Assembly: GCA_934432885.1 (NCBI GenBank)
Contig: CAKRYY010000003.1
Coordinates: 1 to 64,000 of the forward strand
DNA from: an uncultured Lachnospiraceae bacterium
GTDB taxonomy: Bacteria > Bacillota > Clostridia > Lachnospirales > Lachnospiraceae
Length of the DNA stretch: 64,000 nucleotides
Direction: 5' to 3'
Shown: positions 8,807 to 17,617 of the stretch, piece after piece
Position numbering within the stretch: the stretch's first letter is position 1
How the letters are laid out: each line of letters begins with the position of its first letter
Position numbers and translations under genes: made by a program
The notes under the pieces: model-generated
What the model saw: the letters and a program-made list of their open reading frames with translations, nothing else
Databases searched by the model: none
What the model was told of the DNA's origin: nothing

Positions 8807-9436
8807 CTATGCCCAAAGCCACTTTACGCACCGAAAGCCTTCTGCCAGGGAAACGCCGCAGGCATAACCATTATTCTCGGCATCCTTCCGGAAATACTCT
8901 ACCCATGCGTCCCCCACCCGTTCATACTCAGAACGGTGCGCCTTGATTACGGCTTCCTTAACATTCCATGTATCTGTAATGTCCTGATAAAAGTCTGGTG
9001 TAAACCGCACATCTGACTGATACCAGTTGCTATGGTACATTAAAATTCTGGGAACGTGTCTTCCTGCATGGAGGCTTGCCTTCGCAAGCGCAGCATGGTC
9101 ATGGTGAACATCATCCTTATAATGCGTATAAATCAAATCTATCTTTTCCTGCTCAATCAGATGCACAAGCTGTGCATTGAGCGCATCCTCAAATTCCAGC
9201 TTTAATGTCTCAAAGCCGCCACATACCAGCGTTCCTCCTATCAGCTCAGCCGCTTTCTTCCCTTCAGCCTGCGCTTCTTCGTTGCTTCTTATCGTAATCT
9301 GGTCGGGACTTATAAAGCCTGACTGTGTCGCCACGTAGAGGATTACCTTATCGCCATTTTCCACATGCTTTCTCAGACTGCCGCTGCAGCCCAGCTCAAT
9401 ATCGTCAAAATGTGCTCCAATCGCAAGTACGTTCAT
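8807..9436 (-). CDS. PIG-L/LmbE family N-deacetylase
   Basis: 209 residues. The Zn-site motif is intact, His9-Phe-Asp11-Asp12, with the second half HHDH at 111-114 and a terminal AEGF block typical of LmbE-like proteins. Known members remove N-acetyl groups from GlcNAc-type substrates. It sits between the NeuB-family and SpsF-like genes, suggesting deacetylation of a nucleotide sugar or nonulosonate precursor so that another acyl group can be installed. GGAGG lies 8 nt before the ATG. A close paralogue with an altered active site is at 24978-25607, and a more distant active-type copy is at 46236-46922. Confidence 0.85.
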   Translation of the reverse strand: MNVLAIGAHFDDIELGCSGSLRKHVENGDKVILYVATQSGFISPDQITIRSNEEAQAEGKKAAELIGGTLVCGGFETLKLEFEDALNAQLVHLIEQEKIDLIYTHYKDDVHHDHAALAKASLHAGRHVPRILMYHSNWYQSDVRFTPDFYQDITDTWNVKEAVIKAHRSEYERVGDAWVEYFRKDAENNGYACGVSLAEGFRCVKWLWA

Positions 9437-9468
9437 CCGCTCTGCCTCCGTTTCTTTTCCGCCTCTTC

Positions 9469-10479
9469 TTATGCAAGGTCCTTCCAGCTAAGAATATCGT
9501 CCTTCTGCAAATCACGGGCTGCGCGTCTGCCAATTACCTGTTCCAGATACTTTGGCGCTATTCCATAGCCCGGCCGTTTAATATCAACCGCTTCTTCGCC
9601 GATGATTTCTCCGGCTTTGACATCCTGACATACCACTATGCTCTTACGGTTATTTTTTCTGGTTATCGCTTCCGCCTTTGCAGGCATCTTGATACCGCTG
9701 CCGCGCATTACTTCAAATGTTCTGACTGCATCCACAATCTGACGCATCTCTTCAGGGTCGGCTGAATGAATATGATCCGGTCCATCGGCATGTTTATCAT
9801 AAGTAAAATGCTTTTCCAGAATACGGGCACCCATCGCCGCCGCCAGAATACATGCCGTCGTTCCAAGCGTATGGTCAGAATATCCGACCGGCAGATGCGG
9901 AAATGTCCTTTGCAGCGTCTGCATTGCCCGCAGATTGACATCCTCGGGATGTGTCGGATACGCTGTTATGGCATGCAGAATGGCAATATTCTCATTTCCC
10001 TGTGCCAGCATTGCCTCCACCGACTCCTGTACCTCGGCAAGCGTACACATGCCAGTCGCATAAATAATCGGTTTGCCCAGTGCTGCAATATACCGCAGCA
10101 GCGGAAGGTTAACAGCATCATCTGAGCCGATTTTATAGGCGTCACAGCCCAGCCTCTCCAGCATGTCTACGTCCGTCTTATGAGAAGGAGAGGAAAAAAT
10201 ATCAAGCCCCTTTTCCCGTGCATAAGCAAATACCTTTTTATGAAGCTCCTCGCCAATCGCATATTCATCAAACAGCTCATACTGCGAGGTTACCCCCGTA
10301 TTTTCCATATCAAAAACCGCTTTTTTGCTGGAAAGCGTTTCTGCCCGGTAGGTCTGAAGCTTTACAGCATCCACGCCGGATGCCTTTGCTTCATCAATCA
10401 GCCGTACTGCCTGCTCATAAGTGGTAAAATTTCCGCCTATTTCAGCGATAATATAAATCCTTTTATCGTTCCAGTTCAT
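9469..10479 (-). CDS. NeuB/SpsE-family nonulosonate synthase
   Basis: 336 residues. A TIM-barrel NeuB domain (about 8-265) is followed by a C-terminal SAF/antifreeze-like domain (about 275-336). Visible signatures are AEIGGN at 12-17, AVKLQTY near 38-44 with Lys40, STPSH-like SSPSH near 96, and the metal-binding SDHT and EKHFT blocks near 200 and 220. Family members condense PEP with an N-acyl hexosamine to form a nine-carbon sugar acid. The usual His of the N-H pair after AEIG is Phe here, so it diverges from textbook NeuB, LegI and PseI. It overlaps the SDR gene by 17 nt. Specificity is undetermined. Confidence 0.85.
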   Translation of the reverse strand: MNWNDKRIYIIAEIGGNFTTYEQAVRLIDEAKASGVDAVKLQTYRAETLSSKKAVFDMENTGVTSQYELFDEYAIGEELHKKVFAYAREKGLDIFSSPSHKTDVDMLERLGCDAYKIGSDDAVNLPLLRYIAALGKPIIYATGMCTLAEVQESVEAMLAQGNENIAILHAITAYPTHPEDVNLRAMQTLQRTFPHLPVGYSDHTLGTTACILAAAMGARILEKHFTYDKHADGPDHIHSADPEEMRQIVDAVRTFEVMRGSGIKMPAKAEAITRKNNRKSIVVCQDVKAGEIIGEEAVDIKRPGYGIAPKYLEQVIGRRAARDLQKDDILSWKDLA

Positions 10480-11347
10480 TCCTTTTCCCCTTTATGATTT
10501 CTGTCAGCCCCTGTTCCAGCGTATATGCAGGCTTCCAGCCTAACACTTCCTTTGCTTTGGAAATATCCGCAATTACATCATTCATTTCATTCCGTCTTAC
10601 TTCATTTTTACATACCACAGGCTTTTGGGTTCCCGCGATACGCTGAACCATGGAAATAACCTCTGCCACTGAATAGGAAACTCCGGAGCCAATATTAAAT
10701 ACCTCGTATCTGCCTTTTCTTTGCAGGGTCAGCCGGATTGCTTCCAGAAGATCCGTCAGATAAATATAGTCCCTTTTCGGCTCCAGATCCATGACGCAGA
10801 TGCTTTCCTCCTGCGTTGCCTGCCGAATAATCTGCGGAATTAAAAAATGATCACGCTGCCCAATTCCATATACATTAAACGGACGTATCACGCTGATGCC
10901 CACGCCAAACTGTTCTGCGTAAAACTCACACAGTTCCTCCGCCATATACTTTGATTTCGCATACGGATTATTGGGATTTACCAAAGCGGTCTCCGGAATC
11001 GGATTTTTTTTCGGCATTCCATAAATATAGGCGCTGATATAGGTCATGGAAATTTTCTGGCGTCTGCATACCTCCAGCAGATTCAGTGTGCCAAATGTAT
11101 TTGTTTTTATAAATTCTTCCGGCTCTTCCCAGCTCTTTGGCACAAATGTCCTGCCCGCCAGATGAATAATATGGTCAATTCCCTGCATGGGGAAATTTGC
11201 TACGGATGCCTGCTGCGCAACATCCAGCTTTGCAGAAGACGGACACACTGTTTCCATTCCGCACTTCGTCAGGTACTTTGCAAGAGCGCTGCCGATAAAG
11301 CCTCCTGCGCCCGTCAGCAAAATCTTTTTTTTCACTGCCTCTGTCAT
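10463..11347 (-). CDS. NAD(P)-dependent extended SDR (sugar epimerase/reductase)
   Basis: 294 residues with a Rossmann GAGGFIGS at about 13-20, YISAYIYG near 100 and an active-site YAKSK near 126, all features of extended short-chain dehydrogenases acting on nucleotide sugars. A C-terminal substrate domain includes RPFNVYG. Next to LegB and the nucleotidyltransferase, with no aminotransferase nearby, it is a good candidate for the 4-keto reductase or epimerase that would act on the LegB product. This is inference; a 4-epimerase role is possible. It overlaps the synthase gene by 17 nt and is one base from the nucleotidyltransferase stop. Confidence 0.8.
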   Translation of the reverse strand: MTEAVKKKILLTGAGGFIGSALAKYLTKCGMETVCPSSAKLDVAQQASVANFPMQGIDHIIHLAGRTFVPKSWEEPEEFIKTNTFGTLNLLEVCRRQKISMTYISAYIYGMPKKNPIPETALVNPNNPYAKSKYMAEELCEFYAEQFGVGISVIRPFNVYGIGQRDHFLIPQIIRQATQEESICVMDLEPKRDYIYLTDLLEAIRLTLQRKGRYEVFNIGSGVSYSVAEVISMVQRIAGTQKPVVCKNEVRRNEMNDVIADISKAKEVLGWKPAYTLEQGLTEIIKGKRNELER

Positions 11348-11348
11348 T

Positions 11349-12413
11349 TTATTCTTCCTCTGCGCCTCTTGCTCTCAGCATTGCTTCCATGCTGGAAAAC
11401 TCTCCCATATCTTCCCACGCCTTTTCCGTTACCGGATAAGCGCCTACCTTTTTTCCCTGCCTGATACAAAGCTCAATCAGTTCTGTAATATGAAGGAAGG
11501 AATCCTGCGGAATGAGCGAAAGCACCTCCGGCTCCAAAACATAAACGCCGGTGTTTACAAGAAAGCTCATTTCCGGTTTTTCGGAAAGAGTCTCAACCTG
11601 CCCTTTATCCCCAATATTTACAATCCCATAAGGAATTGTATAATTTTTCAGGGAAGTAATCATGGTAATGACATTTCCATTCTTTTTATGGAACTTCATC
11701 ACCTTAGCGTAATCCACATCCAGCAAAATATCACAGTTGCTTACAAAAAACGGCTCCTGAATCTTGTCTTTCAAAAGAGAAAGGCTTCCTGCCGTTCCCA
11801 GGAAATGCTCCTCCTCTACATAGGTCACTTCATAAGCAGGGTGCAAATCCTGCACGTATGCTTTTATCAGATTTTTTTTATAATTCACAGAAATATAGAA
11901 ACGGCTGCATCCGGCATTTTGAAAGGATGCAATTACCTGTTCCAGAATCGTCGTATTTCCAATCGGAATCAATGGCTTGGGCAGCACCTGTGTATACGGC
12001 GCGAGTCTCGTTCCTTTTCCGCCTGCCATAATTACCACAGGCGCCTGCGTCGTCTCCCGCTTTGGGTTTTCCTTTTCCGGCGTTTCATAACGGAAAAGCA
12101 GCTCCTGCACAAAACCCTCCCCATCAACGACCGGTATGGCGTCAATTCCATAACGCTCCATCAGCCCTACTGCCTGCTCCTTTTCATCTACCCTTACACA
12201 GACTGGCTTTTTTGTCATCGCTGCGGTAATCTTTTCTGTCAGATCGCGGGTCTTTAAAATCCATTTTCTGACATCACTGTCTGTAAATACCCCAAGCAGC
12301 CTCTGCTTGTCCACAACCAGCAGAATCCTTTCATGGGTTTCATCCAGCACCTTGATAGCATCCAGAATTGAACATTCCGGCGCAACGCACAATTTTGCTA
12401 CCTTTTCGTCCAT
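11349..12413 (-). CDS. CBS-domain sugar-1-phosphate nucleotidyltransferase, PtmE-like
   Basis: 354 residues in two parts: paired CBS domains at about 5-115, then a GT-A nucleotidyltransferase domain from about 125. The latter carries MAGGKGTRL at 129-137 with PKPLIPIG about ten residues on, and the domain ends in a WEDMGE block. The architecture equals Campylobacter PtmE, which makes GDP-glucosamine for legionaminic acid synthesis. Adjacency to LegB supports making the GDP-sugar substrate. The CBS pair suggests allosteric control by a nucleotide. The base specificity (GTP) is taken from PtmE and is not visible here. Confidence 0.8.
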   Translation of the reverse strand: MDEKVAKLCVAPECSILDAIKVLDETHERILLVVDKQRLLGVFTDSDVRKWILKTRDLTEKITAAMTKKPVCVRVDEKEQAVGLMERYGIDAIPVVDGEGFVQELLFRYETPEKENPKRETTQAPVVIMAGGKGTRLAPYTQVLPKPLIPIGNTTILEQVIASFQNAGCSRFYISVNYKKNLIKAYVQDLHPAYEVTYVEEEHFLGTAGSLSLLKDKIQEPFFVSNCDILLDVDYAKVMKFHKKNGNVITMITSLKNYTIPYGIVNIGDKGQVETLSEKPEMSFLVNTGVYVLEPEVLSLIPQDSFLHITELIELCIRQGKKVGAYPVTEKAWEDMGEFSSMEAMLRARGAEEE

Positions 12414-12433
12414 TGTTTCTCCTTAAATCCGCT

Positions 12434-13414
12434 TTACACGTTATAAATATCTGTCTTATAGGCGCTCATGTTATCGCGTATCCATGCAATTGTCTCTGCC
12501 AGACCTTCTTCAAAGGTATATTTTGGCTCCCATGCTGTCAAACGCCTGATTTTTTCATTGCTGCCAAGCAGACGGTTTACTTCGCTCTTTTCCGGACGGG
12601 TACGCTGCTTCTCGCATACGATAACCGCTTTGGGATTGATCTGGCGAATCAGCTCTGCCGCGAGGTCGCCAATGCTGATTTCCCTCTGCGTCGCAATATT
12701 GATTTCCTGTCCGATCGTCTGCTGCGATTTCGCGATTTCATAGAATCCATTTGCCGTATCTTTTACATAGTTAAAATCGCGTGTCGGGGTGAGCGAGCCC
12801 AGCTTAATCTCTTCTTTTCCGGCAAGGAGCTGTGAAATAATGGTCGGAATAACTGCGCGGGCAGACTGTCTTGGTCCAAAGGTATTAAACGGTCTGACAA
12901 TCGTCACAGGCAGATTGAAGCTCCGGTAAAAGCTCTCTGCCAGACGGTCTGCACCGATTTTCGTCGCTGAATACGGAGACTGTCCCTGATAAGGATGTTT
13001 TTCATCAATCGGCACATACTGTGCTGTTCCGTACACCTCGGAAGTAGAGGTAATCAGCACGCGCTCCAGCGAAAGGTCCCTCGCCGCCTGCAAAACATTC
13101 AGGGTACCCTTGATATTGGTATCAACATAGGAATCCGGTGAATGATAGCTGAAGGGAATCGCAATCAGCGCCGCCAGGTGAAAAACGCCGTCTACGCCCT
13201 TCATTGCCTCACGCACACCGTTCGGGTCACGGATATCGCCCTGAAAAATCTCTATCTGCTCCAGTTTTTCCTTTGGAAGCGTATCCAGCCAGCCCCATGT
13301 ATTAAATGAATTATAATAGGTAAACGCCTTGACCTCATATCCCTTTTCCAGAAGATGCTCCGTCAAATGGCTGCCAATAAAGCCGTCCGCTCCTGTTACC
13401 AGTACCTTTTTCAT
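12434..13414 (-). CDS. legB: LegB-like nucleotide-GlcNAc 4,6-dehydratase
   Basis: 326 residues, extended SDR. It shows GADGFIGSH at 8-16, the distinctive YYNSFNTWGWLD near 38-49 that marks LegB proteins, TSTSEVYG near 122-129 and YSATK near 147. LegB converts GDP-GlcNAc to the 4-keto-6-deoxy intermediate of legionaminic acid synthesis in the cytoplasm. AAGGAG precedes the ATG by 8 nt. A LegC aminotransferase, LegH acetyltransferase and LegG-type hydrolysing epimerase are not adjacent as they are in Campylobacter. The product may therefore be diverted to the neighbouring SDR, PseG-like and NeuB-like enzymes. Confidence 0.85.
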   Translation of the reverse strand: MKKVLVTGADGFIGSHLTEHLLEKGYEVKAFTYYNSFNTWGWLDTLPKEKLEQIEIFQGDIRDPNGVREAMKGVDGVFHLAALIAIPFSYHSPDSYVDTNIKGTLNVLQAARDLSLERVLITSTSEVYGTAQYVPIDEKHPYQGQSPYSATKIGADRLAESFYRSFNLPVTIVRPFNTFGPRQSARAVIPTIISQLLAGKEEIKLGSLTPTRDFNYVKDTANGFYEIAKSQQTIGQEINIATQREISIGDLAAELIRQINPKAVIVCEKQRTRPEKSEVNRLLGSNEKIRRLTAWEPKYTFEEGLAETIAWIRDNMSAYKTDIYNV

Positions 13415-13425
13415 TCTCTATCTCC

Positions 13426-14991
13426 TTAAGCCGGCTGTGTTCCTTCCGGCTCTTTCCTTTCTGTTAAAACCGCCTTTTTTATTTCTGTTACCGCAAGCGC
13501 AACAATCTCTTTTCTGCTCTGCTCTACAAGCGCCGGGTCTGCTCCCTCGATAGGGGAATAAATACAGATGCCAGTGTCTGCAAATGCCTTGAAATATCTG
13601 CGGACCGCCGTAGAAGTAATTTTTCTTCCCTCTTTCTCCTTTTGCAGAATCTCTTCAATCGCCGCCCTGCACTGCGCCTCATTTCCTACCTGATAAATAC
13701 CGGGGCCATGCTCAAAGCCGCCATGTCCGAATACAAAAACCGGTTTTCCGTTTGCAGGCGCTTCAACGGATACCGTTCCTGCGGGGGTTGCCGCCGCTAC
13801 GCAATTCTCCAGCAAATCCACTGACTCTGCCTCACTGCTTACCAGCACTACATTGTTTGTATTCTTCAAGTCCTCATAAAAACGCTTCATCCGATAAGGC
13901 TGTACAAAATGCTCCTTCACATACAGCTTAATTCCATACTCAGCCAAAACCGGCGCAAGCAGCTGAACGCACAACTCCTGCTCTACAAATACGCCTGCCT
14001 GCGGAAGTGTGGTTGCCTCGGGTGTCAGATGCAGCAAAAAGAGCACATAACGTTCCTTTTCCATCTGGGGCATAACCGCCAGCTTTTCATAATCAGCAAG
14101 GGAAGCGCAGTTTTTGAGCTTATGACGCACCTTATGGATACAGTAGGCATCCTTTTTCATCCACTTCAGGCTTTCCTTAAAGGGCATAAGCGTCCCTTTC
14201 CGCAGGGATTCTGCAATTCCATGACGAAGCCGCAAAAGCTGCCGTTTCCATATCTTATCCCGCATGACATAGCCCATAATCTGTCGTTTTTCCTTGCGGG
14301 CATGCTCCTTGCGGCTGCCAGAGCCAAGCATAATTTTCATTTTTTCCAGCTTATTTTCCCGAAGCAGCGCCTGATAATAAGCCTCCACATCCTCCGGCAG
14401 ACTGACATCGCCAGGATTTTCCTTTTGTCCGGCATAAGCTGCATCAAGCCGCTCATTCAGCCGATAAAGGTCATTTCCTACAAAACACCAGTGGGGGAGA
14501 TGCGTAGGGGCCAATATGCACATCGGAATCTTCCGTATCTTTGTCAGCGCATAAATGATATAGTCATGCGTATGATGCGGGATTCCTGTCATAAATACAA
14601 AATTGATATTGTTTCTTTCAAAAACATCATTCCAGAACCGCAGATGATGCAGATAAAACCGTTTTGCCTCATCATAGGTAAAAATATCAAAATCCGTAAT
14701 CCTGCACAGCATCTTGACCGCAGTCGGTTCATAGGGCTCCATTGCCGTCAGGATTTCTCTGGAAAGCGGACGCAGCGTATTCATATCCATCCGATATTCA
14801 TAGCCTGCATTCGCACACATATCATAATCTATTTTTTCGTATTTTACAGGGTCGTATTGATCCGTTCCATCGTTATCCCGGCTTGTCAGAACACATCTGT
14901 CAAAATGAATCTGTTCATCGATTTCCCGCAGGATGGATTCCTGATAGCCATTTACCGAATCATAGCCCTGAAAAAATATGTTAATCGGCAT
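13426..14991 (-). CDS. KpsC/KpsS-like surface carbohydrate biosynthesis protein, putative GT-B transferase
   Basis: 521 residues, soluble. The C-terminal half carries TPEATTLPQAG near 327, LYVKEHF near 363, TPAGTVSVEAPANGKPVFVFGH near 405 (read as two adjoining blocks) and a pattern around GPGIYQV. This arrangement is known from capsule_synth-type GT-B proteins related to KpsC and KpsS, which transfer Kdo. The usual KEHP is KEHF here. It lies between LegB (11-nt gap) and the ABC transporter (11-nt overlap), so transfer of the cluster's nonulosonic acid is a reasonable guess. Its N-terminal half matches no family I recognise. Function is inferred. Confidence 0.55.
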   Translation of the reverse strand: MPINIFFQGYDSVNGYQESILREIDEQIHFDRCVLTSRDNDGTDQYDPVKYEKIDYDMCANAGYEYRMDMNTLRPLSREILTAMEPYEPTAVKMLCRITDFDIFTYDEAKRFYLHHLRFWNDVFERNNINFVFMTGIPHHTHDYIIYALTKIRKIPMCILAPTHLPHWCFVGNDLYRLNERLDAAYAGQKENPGDVSLPEDVEAYYQALLRENKLEKMKIMLGSGSRKEHARKEKRQIMGYVMRDKIWKRQLLRLRHGIAESLRKGTLMPFKESLKWMKKDAYCIHKVRHKLKNCASLADYEKLAVMPQMEKERYVLFLLHLTPEATTLPQAGVFVEQELCVQLLAPVLAEYGIKLYVKEHFVQPYRMKRFYEDLKNTNNVVLVSSEAESVDLLENCVAAATPAGTVSVEAPANGKPVFVFGHGGFEHGPGIYQVGNEAQCRAAIEEILQKEKEGRKITSTAVRRYFKAFADTGICIYSPIEGADPALVEQSRKEIVALAVTEIKKAVLTERKEPEGTQPA

Positions 14992-16732
14992 GCTTATTCT
15001 CCTGTACGATCTGCCCGTCCTTTACGGCAAATATGATGTCACATTTCTCTATCGTTTTTAACCGGTGGGCAATAATCAGCATCGTTTTTCTGCCATGGAA
15101 TTTATTGATGGCTTCCATGATTGCGGCTTCCGTATCATTATCAAGCGCAGAGGTCGCTTCATCCAGAATCAGAAGCTCAGGATTGTGGTAAAGCGCCCTT
15201 GCAATGCCAAGCCTCTGACGCTGTCCCCCGGACATTCTGATTCCCCTCTCTCCGATTTCCGTATCCAGCTCTTTGGGCTGTTCCTTGATAAATGCAGTAA
15301 GCTGCGCCTCCTCCAATACCTCCCATACCCGTTTTTCATCGACCTTTTCACGCGGAATTCCAAACGCTACGTTGGCACGGATTGTATCATCAATCAGGTT
15401 GATCGTCTGCGGAATATATCCGATATTATGCAGCCACCCTTTATAGTTCGTTAAAACATCCACGCCGTCGCAAAGGATTCTGCCTCCCTGCGGGTCCAGA
15501 AGCCCCAGCATAATATCCACAAGCGTCGTCTTGCCAGCTCCTGATTTCCCAACAATTCCAACTGATTTCCCAAGCTGAATTTCCATTTTGGCATGGTCAA
15601 AAATCTTTTTCTCAGAATTGGGATACTGATAAGTAATATCCTCAATCGTAATCTTATCATGGAACGGAAGCTTTTCTGCTCCGCCCGGCGCTGTCTTGGG
15701 ATTATACTCCTCTTTGACATTCTGCGGCATGTCCACATTTTCGTATACAAAATCAAGCGTCGGCTTATAATAAGCGATATTGGCAAGATAGGTGCTCATT
15801 CTGTTCGCACTCGGCATCAGACGCACTGCTGCCAGTGCAAAGGCAGAAAGCTGTGGCAACATGCTCGCTACGCTCCTGCCAAGCGCAATCATAACGCCAA
15901 GATATGCCAAAACGCCGCCGATACAAACGGTTTCAATAATCAGACGCGGGACAGAGCCAAGAACCTTCTGGCTGCGGGAAAGATTATAAAATTTCCGCCC
16001 ATTGTTATCATATTCCTCCAGAAAGGATTCCTCTTTTGCAAAAATCTTAACGTCCTTGATGCTCATGATGGACTGGATGATGCTGTTGTACATACGGCTC
16101 TGACGAATCCGCGCTTCCTGCCCGATCTGTCCCATTTTAGGTTTGAAAAACAGAGCAATCAGTCCTGTCACGCCAAAAAGCACAACGCACATTACCACCG
16201 TCATCTGGAAATCAATGACAAGAAGCACCAGTCCTAAACACATCGCAATGACCATTTCCGATACGAACTGGATACACTCTAACAGCAGAGAAAAAACGCC
16301 TGTCGTATCACTGTAGACGGTACGCAGTACATCGGAGGTATTTGCATTCAGATAAAATTCATAGGGTTTATTAAAATATATCCTAAGAAGATCTCTTGAA
16401 ATCAGAAACTGGCTGTTGCAGATAAAGGTATGCTGCACATAATACATAAAAAGCAGGTACGCATTTTTCAATATAAAAATCAGAATCAGTGCAATAATCA
16501 TTGCAATGACAAATTCTTCCAGACTTTTCAGTCCAAGCACCTGACATACCTTAACCACAAGCTCATTTTCGGTAAAAACATCCGGCTCCACTACCGCCGT
16601 CACAATGGGCAGAATCATGGAAACGCCCAGCGTTTCCAGCAGCGCTCCTATTACAATCAGTACCAGAAGAAGCATGACCCGGCGCTTCTGCTTTTGATTC
16701 AGTACCACATTCAGTTTTCTGATAATATCCAT
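14981..16732 (-). CDS. PglK-like ABC half-transporter (lipid-linked glycan flippase)
   Basis: 583 residues. The six-helix permease domain (about 1-330) opens with a basic NQKQKRR stretch and the GALLETLGVSMILP first helix typical of PglK-type transporters. The ATPase domain has Walker A GKSGAGKTT near 385, signature MSGGQRQRLG near 488 and Walker B LLILDEATSALD. PglK flips undecaprenyl-pyrophosphate oligosaccharides across the membrane. No Wzx-type flippase is seen in the window, so this protein and its paralogue at 53328-55061 are the likely exporters. Drug or lipid transport cannot be excluded from sequence. It presumably acts as a homodimer. Confidence 0.85.
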   Translation of the reverse strand: MDIIRKLNVVLNQKQKRRVMLLLVLIVIGALLETLGVSMILPIVTAVVEPDVFTENELVVKVCQVLGLKSLEEFVIAMIIALILIFILKNAYLLFMYYVQHTFICNSQFLISRDLLRIYFNKPYEFYLNANTSDVLRTVYSDTTGVFSLLLECIQFVSEMVIAMCLGLVLLVIDFQMTVVMCVVLFGVTGLIALFFKPKMGQIGQEARIRQSRMYNSIIQSIMSIKDVKIFAKEESFLEEYDNNGRKFYNLSRSQKVLGSVPRLIIETVCIGGVLAYLGVMIALGRSVASMLPQLSAFALAAVRLMPSANRMSTYLANIAYYKPTLDFVYENVDMPQNVKEEYNPKTAPGGAEKLPFHDKITIEDITYQYPNSEKKIFDHAKMEIQLGKSVGIVGKSGAGKTTLVDIMLGLLDPQGGRILCDGVDVLTNYKGWLHNIGYIPQTINLIDDTIRANVAFGIPREKVDEKRVWEVLEEAQLTAFIKEQPKELDTEIGERGIRMSGGQRQRLGIARALYHNPELLILDEATSALDNDTEAAIMEAINKFHGRKTMLIIAHRLKTIEKCDIIFAVKDGQIVQENKHAD

Positions 16733-16741
16733 AGCTTTTTC

Positions 16742-17617
16742 CTATCGTTGCTTTTTTTCTTTTTTTTGGCTCCCGTACCCTTTGCCAAACAAAAGCCCCG
16801 GCAGCCCTAAAATTCGTTTTTTCTTTTTCTGCGCCGCATTTTCATCATAGGTTGCTCGCAGATATTCCTGCAGGCGCGGATTCTCCGCCGTCGCTTTTTT
16901 TACCCAGTGCAGCAGCAGATTACACCGCTCCTGCATGAAAATGCCAATAAGCCGTTTTGGGTACCAGAGCTGACTGATAACCTCGGTAAACGTTACAACT
17001 GAAGCTGCGTGCTTTTCCAGAAAACGCTCCAGCTGCACATATTCATTCTCACCCAGGTCATTGCAATGAATACAGATGGTATCTACCCCGGATGAAAGCT
17101 TCGGCCTGGCGCTGCGGCAGGGTACAAACAAAAGTCCCCTGAAACGATATGGCACATTTGCATAGCCATCCGTTACACAGGTAAAGCCTAGCCTTTTCAG
17201 CGCCTTTAAGGTATTCCTGTCATAGGTATGCCCGGGCGCCATGAATATTGTAACATCAATACCATGTTTTTGTAAAATTTCCCTGCCAAGCCGCAGCTTT
17301 TCATATTGTGTTTCATAAGAAAGCCCTGCAAATTCACTTGCCTTTTTCAAGCCAAGCAGTCCTGAATTCCTCGTTTCATAAATATGCTGATAACCATGCT
17401 GGGCAATCTCCCAGCCGTCCCGGTGCAGCGAAGCAACATACTCCCAAAAATCCGCATGATACTCTCCACACTTAAGATGCTCGTCCGCATTTTCCGGTAC
17501 TACACCGATTAAGGGCTTTATCTTATACTTATCAAAGATTGCCTTAACTCTATAGAATTTGTTCCAATCCATATCCGGTGTAATATCATCCAGACGAAAT
17601 GTGCAAATATCAGTCAT
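16742..17617 (-). CDS. NodB/DUF2334-like polysaccharide deacetylase family protein
   Basis: 291 residues. Metal-site-like blocks are FRLDDI at 7-12, AQHGYQH near 73-79 and MAPGHTYD near 128-135, a layout of the carbohydrate-esterase-4/DUF2334 fold. No signal peptide is visible, so it may act in the cytosol on a sugar or lipid-linked precursor. Unlike extracellular peptidoglycan deacetylases, the C-terminus is basic and rich in Lys. It overlaps the FemAB-like gene by 8 nt and has GGAG 9 nt before the ATG. It could deacetylate a HexNAc residue of the repeat unit; this is not established. Confidence 0.7.
   Translation of the reverse strand: MTDICTFRLDDITPDMDWNKFYRVKAIFDKYKIKPLIGVVPENADEHLKCGEYHADFWEYVASLHRDGWEIAQHGYQHIYETRNSGLLGLKKASEFAGLSYETQYEKLRLGREILQKHGIDVTIFMAPGHTYDRNTLKALKRLGFTCVTDGYANVPYRFRGLLFVPCRSARPKLSSGVDTICIHCNDLGENEYVQLERFLEKHAASVVTFTEVISQLWYPKRLIGIFMQERCNLLLHWVKKATAENPRLQEYLRATYDENAAQKKKKRILGLPGLLFGKGYGSQKKEKKQR

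Noticed and set aside
11187-12257. Long plus-strand open frame of about 356 codons
   Set aside because: It is antisense to the SDR and CBS-nucleotidyltransferase genes, lacks any recognisable motif and looks like a codon-bias shadow.
13909-15036. Plus-strand open frame of about 375 codons
   Set aside because: It lies opposite the 13426-14991 gene, which has conserved motifs and a ribosome site; the plus frame has neither.
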